Source: DATLZU01 sp051293835
GTDB taxonomy: Bacteria > Nitrospirota > Nitrospiria > Nitrospirales > Nitrospiraceae
Assembly (NCBI GenBank): GCA_051293835.1
Contig: JBPKMA010000007.1
Coordinates: forward strand, 62,001-126,000
Direction: 5' to 3'
DNA: 64,000 nucleotides
Shown here: one piece after another, positions 46,822 through 55,964 of the stretch
Layout of the letters: every line of letters starts with the position of its first letter
Position numbering within the stretch: the first letter of the stretch is position 1
The notes under the pieces: model-generated
Databases searched by the model: none
What the model saw: the letters and a program-made list of their open reading frames with translations, nothing else
What the model was told of the DNA's origin: nothing
Program-made: the position numbers and the translations under genes

Positions 46822-48213
46822 ATGGGTAAGTCGCTGCCGATCATCAATAATGGCCCGCAACACCTGGCGGGGAGGTGTGGATCGCTCGGAGAGCAGATCA
46901 CGAGGTTCGTGCCGGGTCCTGGCGTCGCGGAGGGGCCGCGCGACGGCCGGACCGTGGACGACTTCAAGCCCTACCTCGTCGCGCTCAATCTCACCAAACG
47001 CTGCAACCTCAAGTGCGCGCACTGCTATCTCGACGCCACCACCAAAGCCGGCGGCAGCGCCGATGAACTGACCACCGAAGAGTGTTTCCGGCTCATCGAC
47101 CAGATCGCCGAGGTCAACAACGGCTGCCTGCTGGTGATCACGGGTGGGGAGCCGCTGACCCGTCCCGACATTCTGGACATTGCCCGGCACGCCGTGAAAC
47201 TCGGCTTCATGGTCGTTTTCGGCACCAACGGCATGCTGATCAACGACCGGGTGGCGAAAGAGCTGGTGGAGATCGGTGTGATGGGCGTCGGGATCAGCAT
47301 CGATTCGCTCGATCCCGAAAAGCACGACCGGTTCCGGGGTCTGCCCGGCGCGTGGAAAGGCGCGATGGCGGGGATCGAAGCCTGCAAGCGGAACGGGCTT
47401 CAATTTCAAATCCATTTCAGCGCCCAGCCCATGAACTACAAAGAGTTGCCGGACGTCGTCGAGTGGGCCCACGCTCTCGGCGCCAAGGTATTGAACGTCT
47501 TCTTCATGGTGTGCACCGGTCGCGGTGAAGAATTGACGGACATCACCCCGGCCCAATACGAGGAAGTGCTGGGCTACCTGGTCGAATGCCAAGACAAGTA
47601 CAAGGACATGCTGGTACGGGCCCGCTGCGCCCCCCACTTCAAGCGGCTGGCCTATGAAAAAGATCCCCACTCCCCCATCACCAAGGCAACCGGCTACATG
47701 GGCGGCGGATGTCTGGCCGGTACCAACTACGCCCGCGTGACCCCGAGCGGCGAGCTCACGCCCTGTCCGTACATGCCGCTCTCGGCCGGCAATGTCCGCG
47801 AGAAGAGCTTTGCCGAACTGTGGGAGCAATCGGACATCTTCCACTCGTTCCGCTATCCCCACCTCAAAGGGAAATGCGGCGAGTGCGAATACAGCGAGAT
47901 CTGCGGCGGCTGCCGCGCGCGGCCCTACGTGGACCACGGCGACTGGCTCGATGAAGATCAGTGGTGCCTCTACACCCCGAAGGGAGGCGAGAAGGTGCGC
48001 GTCGCTTTCAACACGCCGGAAGCGGCGGCAGTTCAGTGGGACGAAGCGGCGCAGACCAGGCTCAACCGCATTCCCTACTTCCTGCGCGCCATGGTCAAAA
48101 AGGGTGTCGAACGCCATGCCTGGGAACAAGGCATCCCGGTCGTCACCGTCGAGCTGATGGAGGAGCTGCGGAAAAAACGATTCGGGAACGACGCGCCGGT
48201 CTTCAAAATCTAA
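46822..48213 (+). CDS. Radical SAM/SPASM enzyme with C-terminal PCP_red domain
   Basis: A 463-residue enzyme. RCNLKCAHC at residues ~60-68 is the radical SAM cluster site, with VITGGEPLTRPDILDIARHA and GISIDSLDPEKHDRFRG. A SPASM-type region (GCLAGTNYARVTPSGELTPC, GKCGECEYSEICGGCRAR) would bind auxiliary Fe-S clusters. This layout resembles the haem d1/alternative haem enzymes NirJ and AhbD. Residues ~405-455 (VQWDEAAQTRLNRIPYFLRA, ending VTVELMEELRKKRF) form a PCP_red unit like those in the upstream gene. Sharing this rare domain suggests the two proteins work on the same substrate or dock to the same partner. The stop is directly followed by the next ATG. Confidence 0.88.
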   Translation: MGKSLPIINNGPQHLAGRCGSLGEQITRFVPGPGVAEGPRDGRTVDDFKPYLVALNLTKRCNLKCAHCYLDATTKAGGSADELTTEECFRLIDQIAEVNNGCLLVITGGEPLTRPDILDIARHAVKLGFMVVFGTNGMLINDRVAKELVEIGVMGVGISIDSLDPEKHDRFRGLPGAWKGAMAGIEACKRNGLQFQIHFSAQPMNYKELPDVVEWAHALGAKVLNVFFMVCTGRGEELTDITPAQYEEVLGYLVECQDKYKDMLVRARCAPHFKRLAYEKDPHSPITKATGYMGGGCLAGTNYARVTPSGELTPCPYMPLSAGNVREKSFAELWEQSDIFHSFRYPHLKGKCGECEYSEICGGCRARPYVDHGDWLDEDQWCLYTPKGGEKVRVAFNTPEAAAVQWDEAAQTRLNRIPYFLRAMVKKGVERHAWEQGIPVVTVELMEELRKKRFGNDAPVFKI

Positions 48214-48735
48214 ATGGACGCACTCCAAAGTCTCCTCACCGACATCAATCAGCTCATCCCTATCATCAACCATTGGTTTCACCTTCTGTCCGCCGTCATC
48301 TGGATCGGCGGGCTCGCCTTTCTCGTCATGGCCGTGACGCCGGGCCTCAAGAAGACGGTCCCCAAGGCATACATCAAACCCATCACTGACGCGTTCTACA
48401 AGCAGTACAAGAAGGTCGCAGGCACGTTGTTGGTTGTCCTGCTGTTCACCGGCGGCATCAATCTGCACTACGTCAATCAGTTGCTGTTGTCGCAGACGGG
48501 CGAAGCCGTCAATCACCATGCAAAGTATTTGACGGTGTTCTTCATCAAGCTCTTTCTCGTTCTCTGTCTCCTGACCCTCTTCCTCTACACCGTCATCTTC
48601 TCCAACCCAGGCGCCGAAGCCGAGGAAGAAGACAAGGAAGAGGGCTATGAAGCGATCCCCTACCAACGAGCGGCCCTCTGGATCGGCTTCTTCATCATCC
48701 TCTGCGCCGCCGCCATGAAGCACCTGCACCAGTAG
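48214..48735 (+). CDS. CopD-like four-helix membrane protein
   Basis: A 173-residue inner-membrane protein with about four helices: IINHWFHLLSAVIWIGGLAF, VAGTLLVVLLFTGGINLHYV, YLTVFFIKLFLVLCLLTLFL and ALWIGFFIILCAAAMKHLHQ. Histidines inside or at the ends of the helices (HWFHLL, NLHYV, NHHAKY, KHLHQ) could ligate haem or copper, as in CopD and related membrane cytochromes. The ATG follows the radical SAM stop with no gap, so the two are probably translated together. It may link the soluble redox proteins of this cluster to the membrane quinone pool; this is inference. Confidence 0.75.
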   Translation: MDALQSLLTDINQLIPIINHWFHLLSAVIWIGGLAFLVMAVTPGLKKTVPKAYIKPITDAFYKQYKKVAGTLLVVLLFTGGINLHYVNQLLLSQTGEAVNHHAKYLTVFFIKLFLVLCLLTLFLYTVIFSNPGAEAEEEDKEEGYEAIPYQRAALWIGFFIILCAAAMKHLHQ

Positions 48736-48763
48736 CAGGGCGGGCATAAGGCCTCTATCCACA

Positions 48764-48801
48764 CTGTATCTATCTGTATCTATCTAGATAACCTCGGTTA
48801 T
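48764..48801 (+). repeat. Tandem 10-mer and short palindrome after the PCP_red operon
   Basis: CTGTATCTAT occurs twice in tandem (48764-48783), then ATAACC-TC-GGTTAT (48788-48801) forms a 6-bp hairpin. No T-run follows. It belongs to the family of short-word spacers seen across the window. Confidence 0.5.
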
Positions 48802-48933
48802 TGAATTCGATACGGTCCATTGGTTCATCAGGTCTGATCACTCACCGCGCTGTCCCGCTCGACCGAGTCCATCCTTTTGCAAAATCAACGCGTTCTTACC
48901 CGACGGCAAAATATCAGATTTTTGCTCACGCGA

Positions 48934-48949
48934 TGGCACGGCGGTTGCT
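48934..48949 (+). promoter_or_regulatory. rpoN-dependent promoter: Consensus sigma-54 (RpoN) promoter
   Basis: TGGCACG-GCGG-TTGCT at 48934-48949 is an exact fit to the TGGCACG-N4-TTGCW -24/-12 consensus. It lies about 100 bases before the ATG of the small ORF at 49047. Sigma-54 promoters need an enhancer-binding activator; no such activator gene is in the window. Confidence 0.7.
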
Positions 48950-49046
48950 TGACCGAAGGCGTGTCGTTCAGCAAGTGGGCGGGAGCTGACGGCTATCCAC
49001 TACTCGTTAGTTGTTGCCAGCTTCTCAAACCGGGAGGGACGCCACC

Positions 49047-49220
49047 ATGGACATCGCGTGGGGAATCACAATGGCAGGGTTCGCGCGGTTTGGGATGCTG
49101 GCGGTCTGGATCGCCGTGGAGACGATGGAGGATGAGACCGCTGAGACTGCTTCGATGCAGAGCCCACAGGCTCCAGCAGGCGTCGCCGAGCGGCCGGCCG
49201 AATTGAAGAAAGCGGTGTAA
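49047..49220 (+). CDS. Small hypothetical membrane peptide behind a sigma-54 promoter
   Basis: A 57-codon frame: a short hydrophobic N-terminal segment (ITMAGFARFGMLAVWIAVET) that could be one membrane helix, then an acidic and Ala/Pro-rich tail (EDETAETASMQSPQAPAGVA). GGGAGGG lies eight bases before the ATG, a strong ribosome site. No family is recognised. Its place right after a consensus sigma-54 promoter supports it as a real, regulated gene despite its size. Confidence 0.5.
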   Translation: MDIAWGITMAGFARFGMLAVWIAVETMEDETAETASMQSPQAPAGVAERPAELKKAV

Positions 49221-49509
49221 CGTAGAGTTCCTCAGGCGGGGCACGGAACTGGCCGATTGCTCGTCGGTTGCAGGCAGACAGCCGCAAGCCCAAGGAAAGG
49301 CAAAATCTCTGGAACTGTGCCCATCCAGAGTGACACGGCCGCCTCAACGCTCACGCCATCGGGCCGCGACCCTCCCGTCACGAGGGCCGCGGCTCACTCT
49401 CTTCTCTATTATAGAGAAGCCGATAGCTGGTGGCCGAAAGGCGCTTCACACGCAGGGCCAACGCACGAACCGTCTCCACGAGCCAACAGAGGTTCGCCAG
49501 CAGGACCGA

Positions 49510-49749
49510 TTAGAATCCGAGAATTCTCCGCGGATGGGAGGCCACCCGAGCCGCCAAGGGATGCCCATTTCGTAGCCACAGCCAGCCCTGCGGATCCTTC
49601 GAAATCGACAGCCGGTCGACCGAAAAGAAGGTGGCCTCCGGTAGGGCCGTCAGCAACCCGCTGCTCGGCTCAGCAGGCAGCGAGGCCGTGTCAGACCGAG
49701 CGGTGCATCCAGACGTGAAACCGACGATCAACAAAACAGGCAAGGACAA
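49510..49749 (-). other. Possible small lipoprotein ORF
   Basis: A 79-codon minus-strand frame begins at a TTG with MSLPVLLIVGFTSGC, a fair lipoprotein signal with a C after T-S-G, then TARSDTASLPAEPSSGLLTA and a short helical tail. There is no clear ribosome site and no recognised family. It may be a fragment of a longer, decayed gene. Confidence 0.3.
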
Positions 49750-51089
49750 AGGGTTACCCCACTGATCCGCCTGAAAATTGGTGCTGGTCTCCTATCAGTC
49801 CAACTGCCGGGAGACGAAAAAGTGAGCCGCGTAAGTAAGCGGAGCGGGCGGTAAAACATGCGCCGGCAGAAGGAGCCAGGGGCGAAGCCAGGAGGGCTGG
49901 AGAGGGGAGAGGGCAAGGAGAGGGGGAAAACGGTGGGAAGAGCTGACGCCGACGACAATGGGCCGGTCTAGTCCGTTCCCATCAAGCTAACTGAGAAGGC
50001 CAAGAGGGAGATTCTCAAGGCACTGAACGCAGACCCCCTCCCTCCTCCCGACGTCATTCACCTGCTGTTGACCGGAAAACCGGAGAGCCAACGGAAGACG
50101 GGCGCAACTAATGCTTGAGTGGCGGCTTTTGTTGTGCCGACTCCCTCTCGGATCAGATCCTTGAGGTTGGGCTTCGTGGGATTCATAGGCTCTATTCGAT
50201 GGCACCGCAGCCAGCGAGCGGTTTTCTCGAAAAGACGGAAGGGGAAAAGCAAGGAACCAAGCGACCAGCTATGCGCTCCCAGCCAAGGAATTTGAGACCC
50301 GGTTTGGCTCTGGGCTGCTTCATGCGACGTGGCGTCGCTTGAGTCTGGCAAGAGAGTGCGAGATGGCAATGCCGGGCACCTTTTGGTGCACGCTACCGGT
50401 TAAGGCGGTGCATCCGCCAATAGGTTATGGAAACTCCGATCACGGCAACGACGACAACGATGAAGAGGTTCCATTCACTGTCGCGCCAAAGAGGTACGAT
50501 CAACCCCACGAGGCTTGTCCAGTTACCCATGGACTCACCACGGTCAGCAACACGACACCTTGAGCGAGATCGGACAGAAACTTGGCGGTGCTCTCGCGTT
50601 GCCGACGATTCATGCGCGCAGTCGCCGTCACAATCGCACAGCTTGATGGAGAGACGCGAAAAGCGACCCGGTTTATCCGCTACTGGCTATTCGCTATGAG
50701 CTCTGAGCTTTCTCTTCTTCCGCCCCCGGGTACCCGTTGGGGGACCCATTGCTCTTCAGATGCAATGGAGCAAAGCAAGGGGTGATGGAGAGGGAAGGGT
50801 GAGGGGGAAGTATTTCCCTCCGCTCGAAGCGCGGAGCTGCCCAACAAGAAAATGAGATGGTACGCCGCCTAGGAGACACGAACGATGAGGGAAAACCTGA
50901 AAGCAGAGCGGCGCGGGCAGTGCAAGGAAGCTTGATCGAGCAAATTAGCTGCGCAGTATGCCACCCTCGTAGAACGAAGGTAAGGAGCTGATTCTGTAAG
51001 TGAATGCCGCCCCCCTAAAGCGGTGTTGTCCAAAATCTCATAGAGGCCTAGCTGAGAGGCACCGGCAACAAACAAAAAGGACAGACAGA
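49750..51089 (+). other. Gene-poor stretch with repeat fragments
   Basis: No convincing gene is seen over 1.3 kb. A protein-like plus-strand fragment without start codon lies near 49980-50118 (LTEKAKREILKALNADPLPP). CCATTGC-(9 nt)-GCAATGG at 50746-50768, after CCCCCGGGTACCCG, resembles the hairpin inside the MITE at 30316-30342. A CTATTCGCTATGAGC word spacer lies near 50687-50702. The region looks like accumulated insertion and decay debris. Confidence 0.45.
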
Positions 51090-51163
51090 ATGAGCGCGTC
51101 ATTTAGGAAGATTCCGCTTTTTGTCCTCCTAAGCACGTTCTTAACCTTAACCTTCGGCTGCGC
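51090..51163 (+). pseudogene. Truncated lipoprotein gene (signal peptide only)
   Basis: The ATG at 51090 starts MSASFRKIPLFVLLSTFLTL followed by TFGCAV, a very good lipoprotein signal with Cys in T-F-G-C. AAAAAGGA lies upstream. After about residue 25 the frame enters the reverse strand of a transposase, so the insertion cut the gene just after its signal peptide. No continuation on the far side (from ~51930) is recognised. Confidence 0.55.
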
Positions 51164-51823
51164 CGTTAGCCTGCCTCAGCGCCAGAGGCCGCAGTCCCTT
51201 CTGCCCCGTCTCCCGCATGCCGGACGCGCAGAGCACCCCTTCTTGCTCCTCCGTGCCCTGCCGCACCGCCAGGTCGATCGCCTTCAGGAACAGATAGACG
51301 ACCCTCCGGGCGCTCAGATCCCGGCGCTGCCAGGCCTCGAAGGCCGCCTGCACGTGGCGACTGACCTCGCTCACGCCGGTCCGCGCGAGCACCCGGCTGC
51401 CGACCGTTTCCAGGAACAGGGCCTCGACATCGGCTTGCGAGCGCCCCCGCACCCCTACCCGGGTCGCCACGCGTTCCAGCGTCTTCGAGCGCGTGCCCAC
51501 CGCCTGCGCCCCGCGGGCGGGAAACGGCTCCGCGGTCCCGCGCACCGGCGGCACCGCCAGCGCCAGCGCCCCCAGCGGAAGCTGGAGGCCGTTCGGCTCA
51601 TAGCCATCCCGCCCACCGCGCCGCCGCTGGGTCCCCCGCCGATCGTGGGCGCGGCCCAACCACGCGGTCCCTTCCTGCTCAACGGCCACCTGCAACACGC
51701 ATCGAACCCCCACGCGGATAAGATAAATTGGTCCAGCGGATGCTCCACGCTCTCGTGGCCTTGGGCCATCAGGGTCGTCAGCGCTTGCTTCACTCGCTCG
51801 CTCAGTGGTCCTCTCTGGCGCAT
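51147..51823 (-). mobile_element. Decayed IS256-like transposase gene
   Basis: An N-terminal part in one frame (from an ATG at 51823: MRQRGPLSERVKQALTTLMA, QGHESVEHPLDQFI) is followed after a frameshift by the main part. There, RVATRVGVRGRSQADVEALF resembles the usual YARGMSVRDI region, and RRVVYLFLKAIDLAVRQGTE followed by EQEGVLCASGM resembles the catalytic VVYLFLDGIY--VR block, with the D of D-G changed to K. The C-terminal half is missing. The right end seems to extend to ~51930, where GTAAGAGTGAGTGGAGTCG could be the terminal repeat (read on the minus strand). The element is inactive. Confidence 0.6.
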
Positions 51824-52087
51824 GGCGTAACTCCTCCGTTCAGCTTGGAGCCTCGGCCCCGGGTTGATGGAAGCCGGAGGACTCTTACGCCATTTTTGTT
51901 TCGACTCCACTCACTCTTACAGGAAGTATAGGCCATCACCAGCAGGCTTCTTGATTCTGAATAGCTCGAGAAACCTTTTGTATTCGTCAGTCTATGGAGC
52001 TCACAGTGCACGAGTCTTTACAGGCGGTTTTTGGTTCCAGGTTGTTGCACAGTGTTCGTTTACGTGTCTCACAATAGGAGAGACCTC

Positions 52088-54772
52088 ATGAGAGGCGCAG
52101 AAACGCTTTCCCAACTTCTGCGACGCGATCCGACCTTGCGATTCCGGTATGACTCTGGATTAGACGTCATTCGTTATTTGCGGGGCAACCTGGGTCAAGT
52201 AAGGGACGGGGACTTAACGGCTTTGCCGTCCACAATCTTGACGTTTTTGAAAGTGCACGGCGATCTGTTTGGAGACATCGATGTTAATCACCTGAAGGTT
52301 TTAGCACAAAATGTAGACCTGCGAGGCGGCAGACACCTCATTTTAGAGCAATATCACAACTCCTACCGCGTGCTCGGCGGCACTGTGCGATTCCATATTT
52401 CGAAGGACGGGATCCTCGACACAATCAGCAATCACCTCTTTCCTGATCTGGCCAATGTCCCGCCCGAGCCACGTGTGAGCGTTGAAGAAGCAGTGGAAGT
52501 TGCCAAGACGCGCATTAAACTCCAGGATCTTCCAAAGCAACAAGCTGAATTGCTTGTCTATCGTCACAAGGGAAAGGCGCATCTGGTTTGGGAGCTTACC
52601 TTGGGTAGAAAAACCGGAACGCCGGGCCCCTTACCGCAATGGATCGCTTATGTGGATGCTAAGACGGGAGAGGTGCTGGTCTACTACGACAATGTCCCAT
52701 CAGGGGCGCCGGCAAACGGAATGGGAAGAGGGTACTATTCCGGAGATGGGGGACTTAACACCTGGCTGGATGACACCAGAACACCACCTACGTATCAGCT
52801 TCGCGATACGACCCGCGCAACACAGTCCCCGCGTGGTCCTGAAGTTATTACTAACGACGACGCTGGAGCTAAGCCTTCGGAAGATCAAGACAACAATTGG
52901 AATGATCAGACCACATCACCGCGCGACGCAAACCAAGGCCCTGAAGTTGATGCCCATCGGTACGCAGCAGATGTTTGGCATTACTTCCAACTCCACCACG
53001 GTCGTAATAGCTGGGATGACAATGGGGGTAACTTCGAGACAGTGCTCCATTACAACACCGTCAAGTTCGGAGAATTTTTTGGCAACATTCAGGCGAGCGG
53101 GTCTAGCTATGGTGTGGCGAAGATCGGACTCAGCGACGGAGATAAAGGACGCACCGATGGAGTTCAGCCGTCCTTTGATTATTGCTCCTGCAAGGATTGG
53201 GTCGCTCACGAGTTTAGCCACGCGTATGAAGCAGCAACATCGAACCTGAAGGGAAGCGGTGAAAGCGGCGCGTTGAAGGAGGCGATCTGTGACATTTTCG
53301 CTGCCTTCATCACCGGGGACTGGCTCGTGTTTAAAGACTGTTGGTTGCGAGCCTCCGCTCCGGCTGCCCGCAACATGATGGATCCAACCAACGGAGGCAA
53401 TTGGGACAATTCCAGTGAAGCGAGAGCCCAGGCGAGCTACTCAGACGGCCATTCTCCCAGCCATTACTCCCAACGATATCGCGGCACCTGGGACAATGGC
53501 GGAGTTCACGCTAACGCCGGAATCATTAATCATCTTTTCTACTTACTCACAAACGGTGGGACGCATCGCATCAGCAACATCGCAGTGACCGGTATCGGCC
53601 AGACAGCGGCCGAACAGATGCTCTATCACTGTATGGCAAAAATCTGGGATGGTGGGGCAAAGAATGATGCGACATTTCTTGATTTCAGACAAGCAATGCT
53701 AGACGCGTGCCTTGATCTGTTCCCCTGTGACCTCTTCATGCTATCTCAAGTCAAGAACGCTTTCAACGCGGTCGGCATTGGACCGGACATCTACATGCGG
53801 GACAATCTTGCGGACACGGGAGTAGAAACATATGCGGGGCCTTATCTGTGGGTGAGCCCGGACATCATAAATCGACAGGCTCGCTCAACAAATCCCAATC
53901 TGGACTTCGCGAATCTTAACAATGAGACCCTCTCGGAAAATGTCGCCTCTGGTCAGGATAATTTTGTTTATGTGCGGCTCCAAAACCGAGGGGCAGATCC
54001 CGACGATACGACGATCAATGTCTACTTTTCTCCCGCCACAACATTCGGCACGCCGGCCTCGTGGACTCATATCGGCACCCTCTTCGAGACCGGAATAGCC
54101 CCGGGTTCTCTCCGAATCGCCGGTCCGTTGATCTTTCCTGAGGCTTTGATCCCTGGACCAGGTCACTACTGCTTGATTGCCGTTGTCACGAGCGCGCTCG
54201 ATCCTGCTCCGGACCACACGTGCATCGCTTCCATCTCCGATTATCTGAATTTCGTCCGTAACTCGAACAACGTCGCCTACCGCAACCTAGAGGTCGTGGA
54301 CCTATCATCCGGATCCGGTGGCGCCATTAACCTCGAAGTACGGACGATGCCGCAGACGCGCGAACCGTTCGATTTGCAAATCGACGCCGCTCGTTTTGTC
54401 CCCGGCGCACAGCTTCGGATCTATGGCCCCCCGCAGATACTGGATGGAACGATCGCCCGCGGGTTGAAGTTGGTCAAGCGTACTTGCGAGGCGAATATCT
54501 ATGAACTGCTGAGCGAAGTTGAATTGGCCAGGCATCATGAGTTCACGGGGTATCATGCGTCGGAGGATCGAGCCCCGCACGGTTTCGAGCGTGTCGTTGT
54601 CGAGCAGGAGTTCCGGTTAAGACTCGAATATGTGCTTCCCGAGAGTAATCACTTGGCAAGATTACGTCGGTCAGAGGACGATGCTGAATATATGCTCAGC
54701 GTTAAGCAGTTGTGGCACGGAGAAGCCGTTGGAGCTTTTACGGGGAAGTTCCGTGTACCGTCACATCTGTAG
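52088..54772 (+). CDS. M4/thermolysin-like metallopeptidase with FTP-type propeptide
   Basis: An 894-residue protein. The N-terminal ~200 residues resemble the fungalysin/thermolysin propeptide (LTFLKVHGDLFG, HLILEQYHNSYRVLGGTVRF, WIAYVDAKTGEVLVYYDN). The catalytic domain has DWVAHEFSHAYEAATS (HExxH zinc site), GSGESGALKEAICDIFAAF with the third zinc glutamate, and DNGGVHANAGIINHLFYLLT with the M4 active-site histidine. A C-terminal ~350-residue region is beta-rich and of unknown fold. No classical signal peptide is seen at the ATG 52088 (MRGAETLSQLLRRDPTL), which is odd for this secreted family. The DNA here is less GC-rich than the neighbours, suggesting transfer. GGAG lies nine bases before the ATG. 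Confidence 0.82.
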   Translation: MRGAETLSQLLRRDPTLRFRYDSGLDVIRYLRGNLGQVRDGDLTALPSTILTFLKVHGDLFGDIDVNHLKVLAQNVDLRGGRHLILEQYHNSYRVLGGTVRFHISKDGILDTISNHLFPDLANVPPEPRVSVEEAVEVAKTRIKLQDLPKQQAELLVYRHKGKAHLVWELTLGRKTGTPGPLPQWIAYVDAKTGEVLVYYDNVPSGAPANGMGRGYYSGDGGLNTWLDDTRTPPTYQLRDTTRATQSPRGPEVITNDDAGAKPSEDQDNNWNDQTTSPRDANQGPEVDAHRYAADVWHYFQLHHGRNSWDDNGGNFETVLHYNTVKFGEFFGNIQASGSSYGVAKIGLSDGDKGRTDGVQPSFDYCSCKDWVAHEFSHAYEAATSNLKGSGESGALKEAICDIFAAFITGDWLVFKDCWLRASAPAARNMMDPTNGGNWDNSSEARAQASYSDGHSPSHYSQRYRGTWDNGGVHANAGIINHLFYLLTNGGTHRISNIAVTGIGQTAAEQMLYHCMAKIWDGGAKNDATFLDFRQAMLDACLDLFPCDLFMLSQVKNAFNAVGIGPDIYMRDNLADTGVETYAGPYLWVSPDIINRQARSTNPNLDFANLNNETLSENVASGQDNFVYVRLQNRGADPDDTTINVYFSPATTFGTPASWTHIGTLFETGIAPGSLRIAGPLIFPEALIPGPGHYCLIAVVTSALDPAPDHTCIASISDYLNFVRNSNNVAYRNLEVVDLSSGSGGAINLEVRTMPQTREPFDLQIDAARFVPGAQLRIYGPPQILDGTIARGLKLVKRTCEANIYELLSEVELARHHEFTGYHASEDRAPHGFERVVVEQEFRLRLEYVLPESNHLARLRRSEDDAEYMLSVKQLWHGEAVGAFTGKFRVPSHL

Positions 54773-54828
54773 AGCCCGGGTTCTTCTATTGAGTGGGCAG
54801 CTCACGTGGCCAACCAAGGGAGGGAATT

Positions 54829-55953
54829 ATGAACGCACGTATTGTGGTTCTGGGGCTTCTCATGGTGAGTGCAGCGGCGATTGCTCCACCATCAGGATAT
54901 GCCGATCATATTTACGCCTCCGTCGATGGGGTAAACGTTGGGCCGGATAATCACGATGTATGTAGCCTCGGAGGAGATCCGTATCTGCTTTTGGCTGCAG
55001 ACTGTAATGGAGGCGCCAACACATATGGACGTCTGGTGATTTCGGGAGCCGGCGCCGGTAACCCGGCACGGATCGTGGTTAAGTCTGATGGAATTCAGGA
55101 CAATTTGACGCTGACCGGTGCGACGATTAGGACGAACGTTGCCGCGGGTTCAACGCTCACGGACGGCCCTTTCTCATTTTGGACTGTTCCGCTGGCGCAG
55201 TTACCCAATACATCGACGTATGGCGGAGATATCGGTTATCAGCTCGACGTGGTGGGAAGTTTCTTCCGACCGGGCAGCAGACCGCTGAACGATCGGATCT
55301 GGGTCGACACCTATCTGCAGCATCCCGTACCGGGCTCATGGAGCCCGGCCATGAATCATTATGACAAGACGATGACCTCCACCAGTTGCCCACAGAACAA
55401 CGTCCCCTGTAATTTCTCCAATGCTCCCAGTACTCCATACAATGTCAGTCCCGGGTTCGACGACTCCCGAGGGGCGAAGACGACCCTATTAATCACTATT
55501 AGGAGCGGCGATACACTGACAATTCCGACTGATGGCCTCGTCGTCAAAAGCACCGCCCCCGGTGGACAGCCTGGCGGAAACAGTGTAACGATCGGCTGTC
55601 CGAGCGGGCCGTTCAGTTCGACTTGCTGGACGGCCAAGGCGCTGGGTTGTTACGCCTGTGCCGCCCAGCAAACCGCAACGAAGGAACAGCAAGTCAAGTT
55701 GTTTGCGTCCTCCAATTGGGAGAATTTGTCACAAGATCTGGCCCGTGGCGGCGGTGAACATCTGGCTTCTCTGGCCTCACTTCTCAGGGTGCCGGTGGAA
55801 CACCAGACTGAATTTTTCAGTATCGCTCAGGATCGTTATCAAACTTTGGCGGCACATCGGAGAGCCGCTCCTGAGGTGATGGTGGACGAATTACAAAAGG
55901 CAATGACTGGGCATCCGACTTTCGCCAAGGTCATTTTGAAACCTGCTGACTGA
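54829..55953 (+). CDS. Secreted protein with DUF3015-like C-terminus
   Basis: A 374-residue protein with a Sec signal peptide (ARIVVLGLLMVSAAAIAPPS, cleavage likely after SGYA). The middle ~240 residues are beta-rich with paired cysteines (HDVCSLGG, AADCNGG, TSCPQNNVPCNF) and no recognised domain. The last ~90 residues (NWENLSQDLARGGGEHLASL, LLRVPVEHQTEFFSIAQDRY) resemble the DUF3015 region of bacterial secreted proteins. GGGAGGGAATT precedes the ATG. It follows the metallopeptidase by 56 bases and is probably in its operon, as a possible substrate or inhibitor (inference). Confidence 0.7.
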   Translation: MNARIVVLGLLMVSAAAIAPPSGYADHIYASVDGVNVGPDNHDVCSLGGDPYLLLAADCNGGANTYGRLVISGAGAGNPARIVVKSDGIQDNLTLTGATIRTNVAAGSTLTDGPFSFWTVPLAQLPNTSTYGGDIGYQLDVVGSFFRPGSRPLNDRIWVDTYLQHPVPGSWSPAMNHYDKTMTSTSCPQNNVPCNFSNAPSTPYNVSPGFDDSRGAKTTLLITIRSGDTLTIPTDGLVVKSTAPGGQPGGNSVTIGCPSGPFSSTCWTAKALGCYACAAQQTATKEQQVKLFASSNWENLSQDLARGGGEHLASLASLLRVPVEHQTEFFSIAQDRYQTLAAHRRAAPEVMVDELQKAMTGHPTFAKVILKPAD

Positions 55954-55964
55954 GTGGGCTGCGT

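Noticed and set aside
46426..48762. 778-codon minus-strand open frame
   Set aside because: It is antisense to the PCP_red and radical SAM genes, whose motifs are clear; the shadow frame has no recognisable features.
48764..48783. Tandem 10-mers considered as a CRISPR remnant
   Set aside because: Only two adjoining copies without spacers; no cas genes anywhere in the window.
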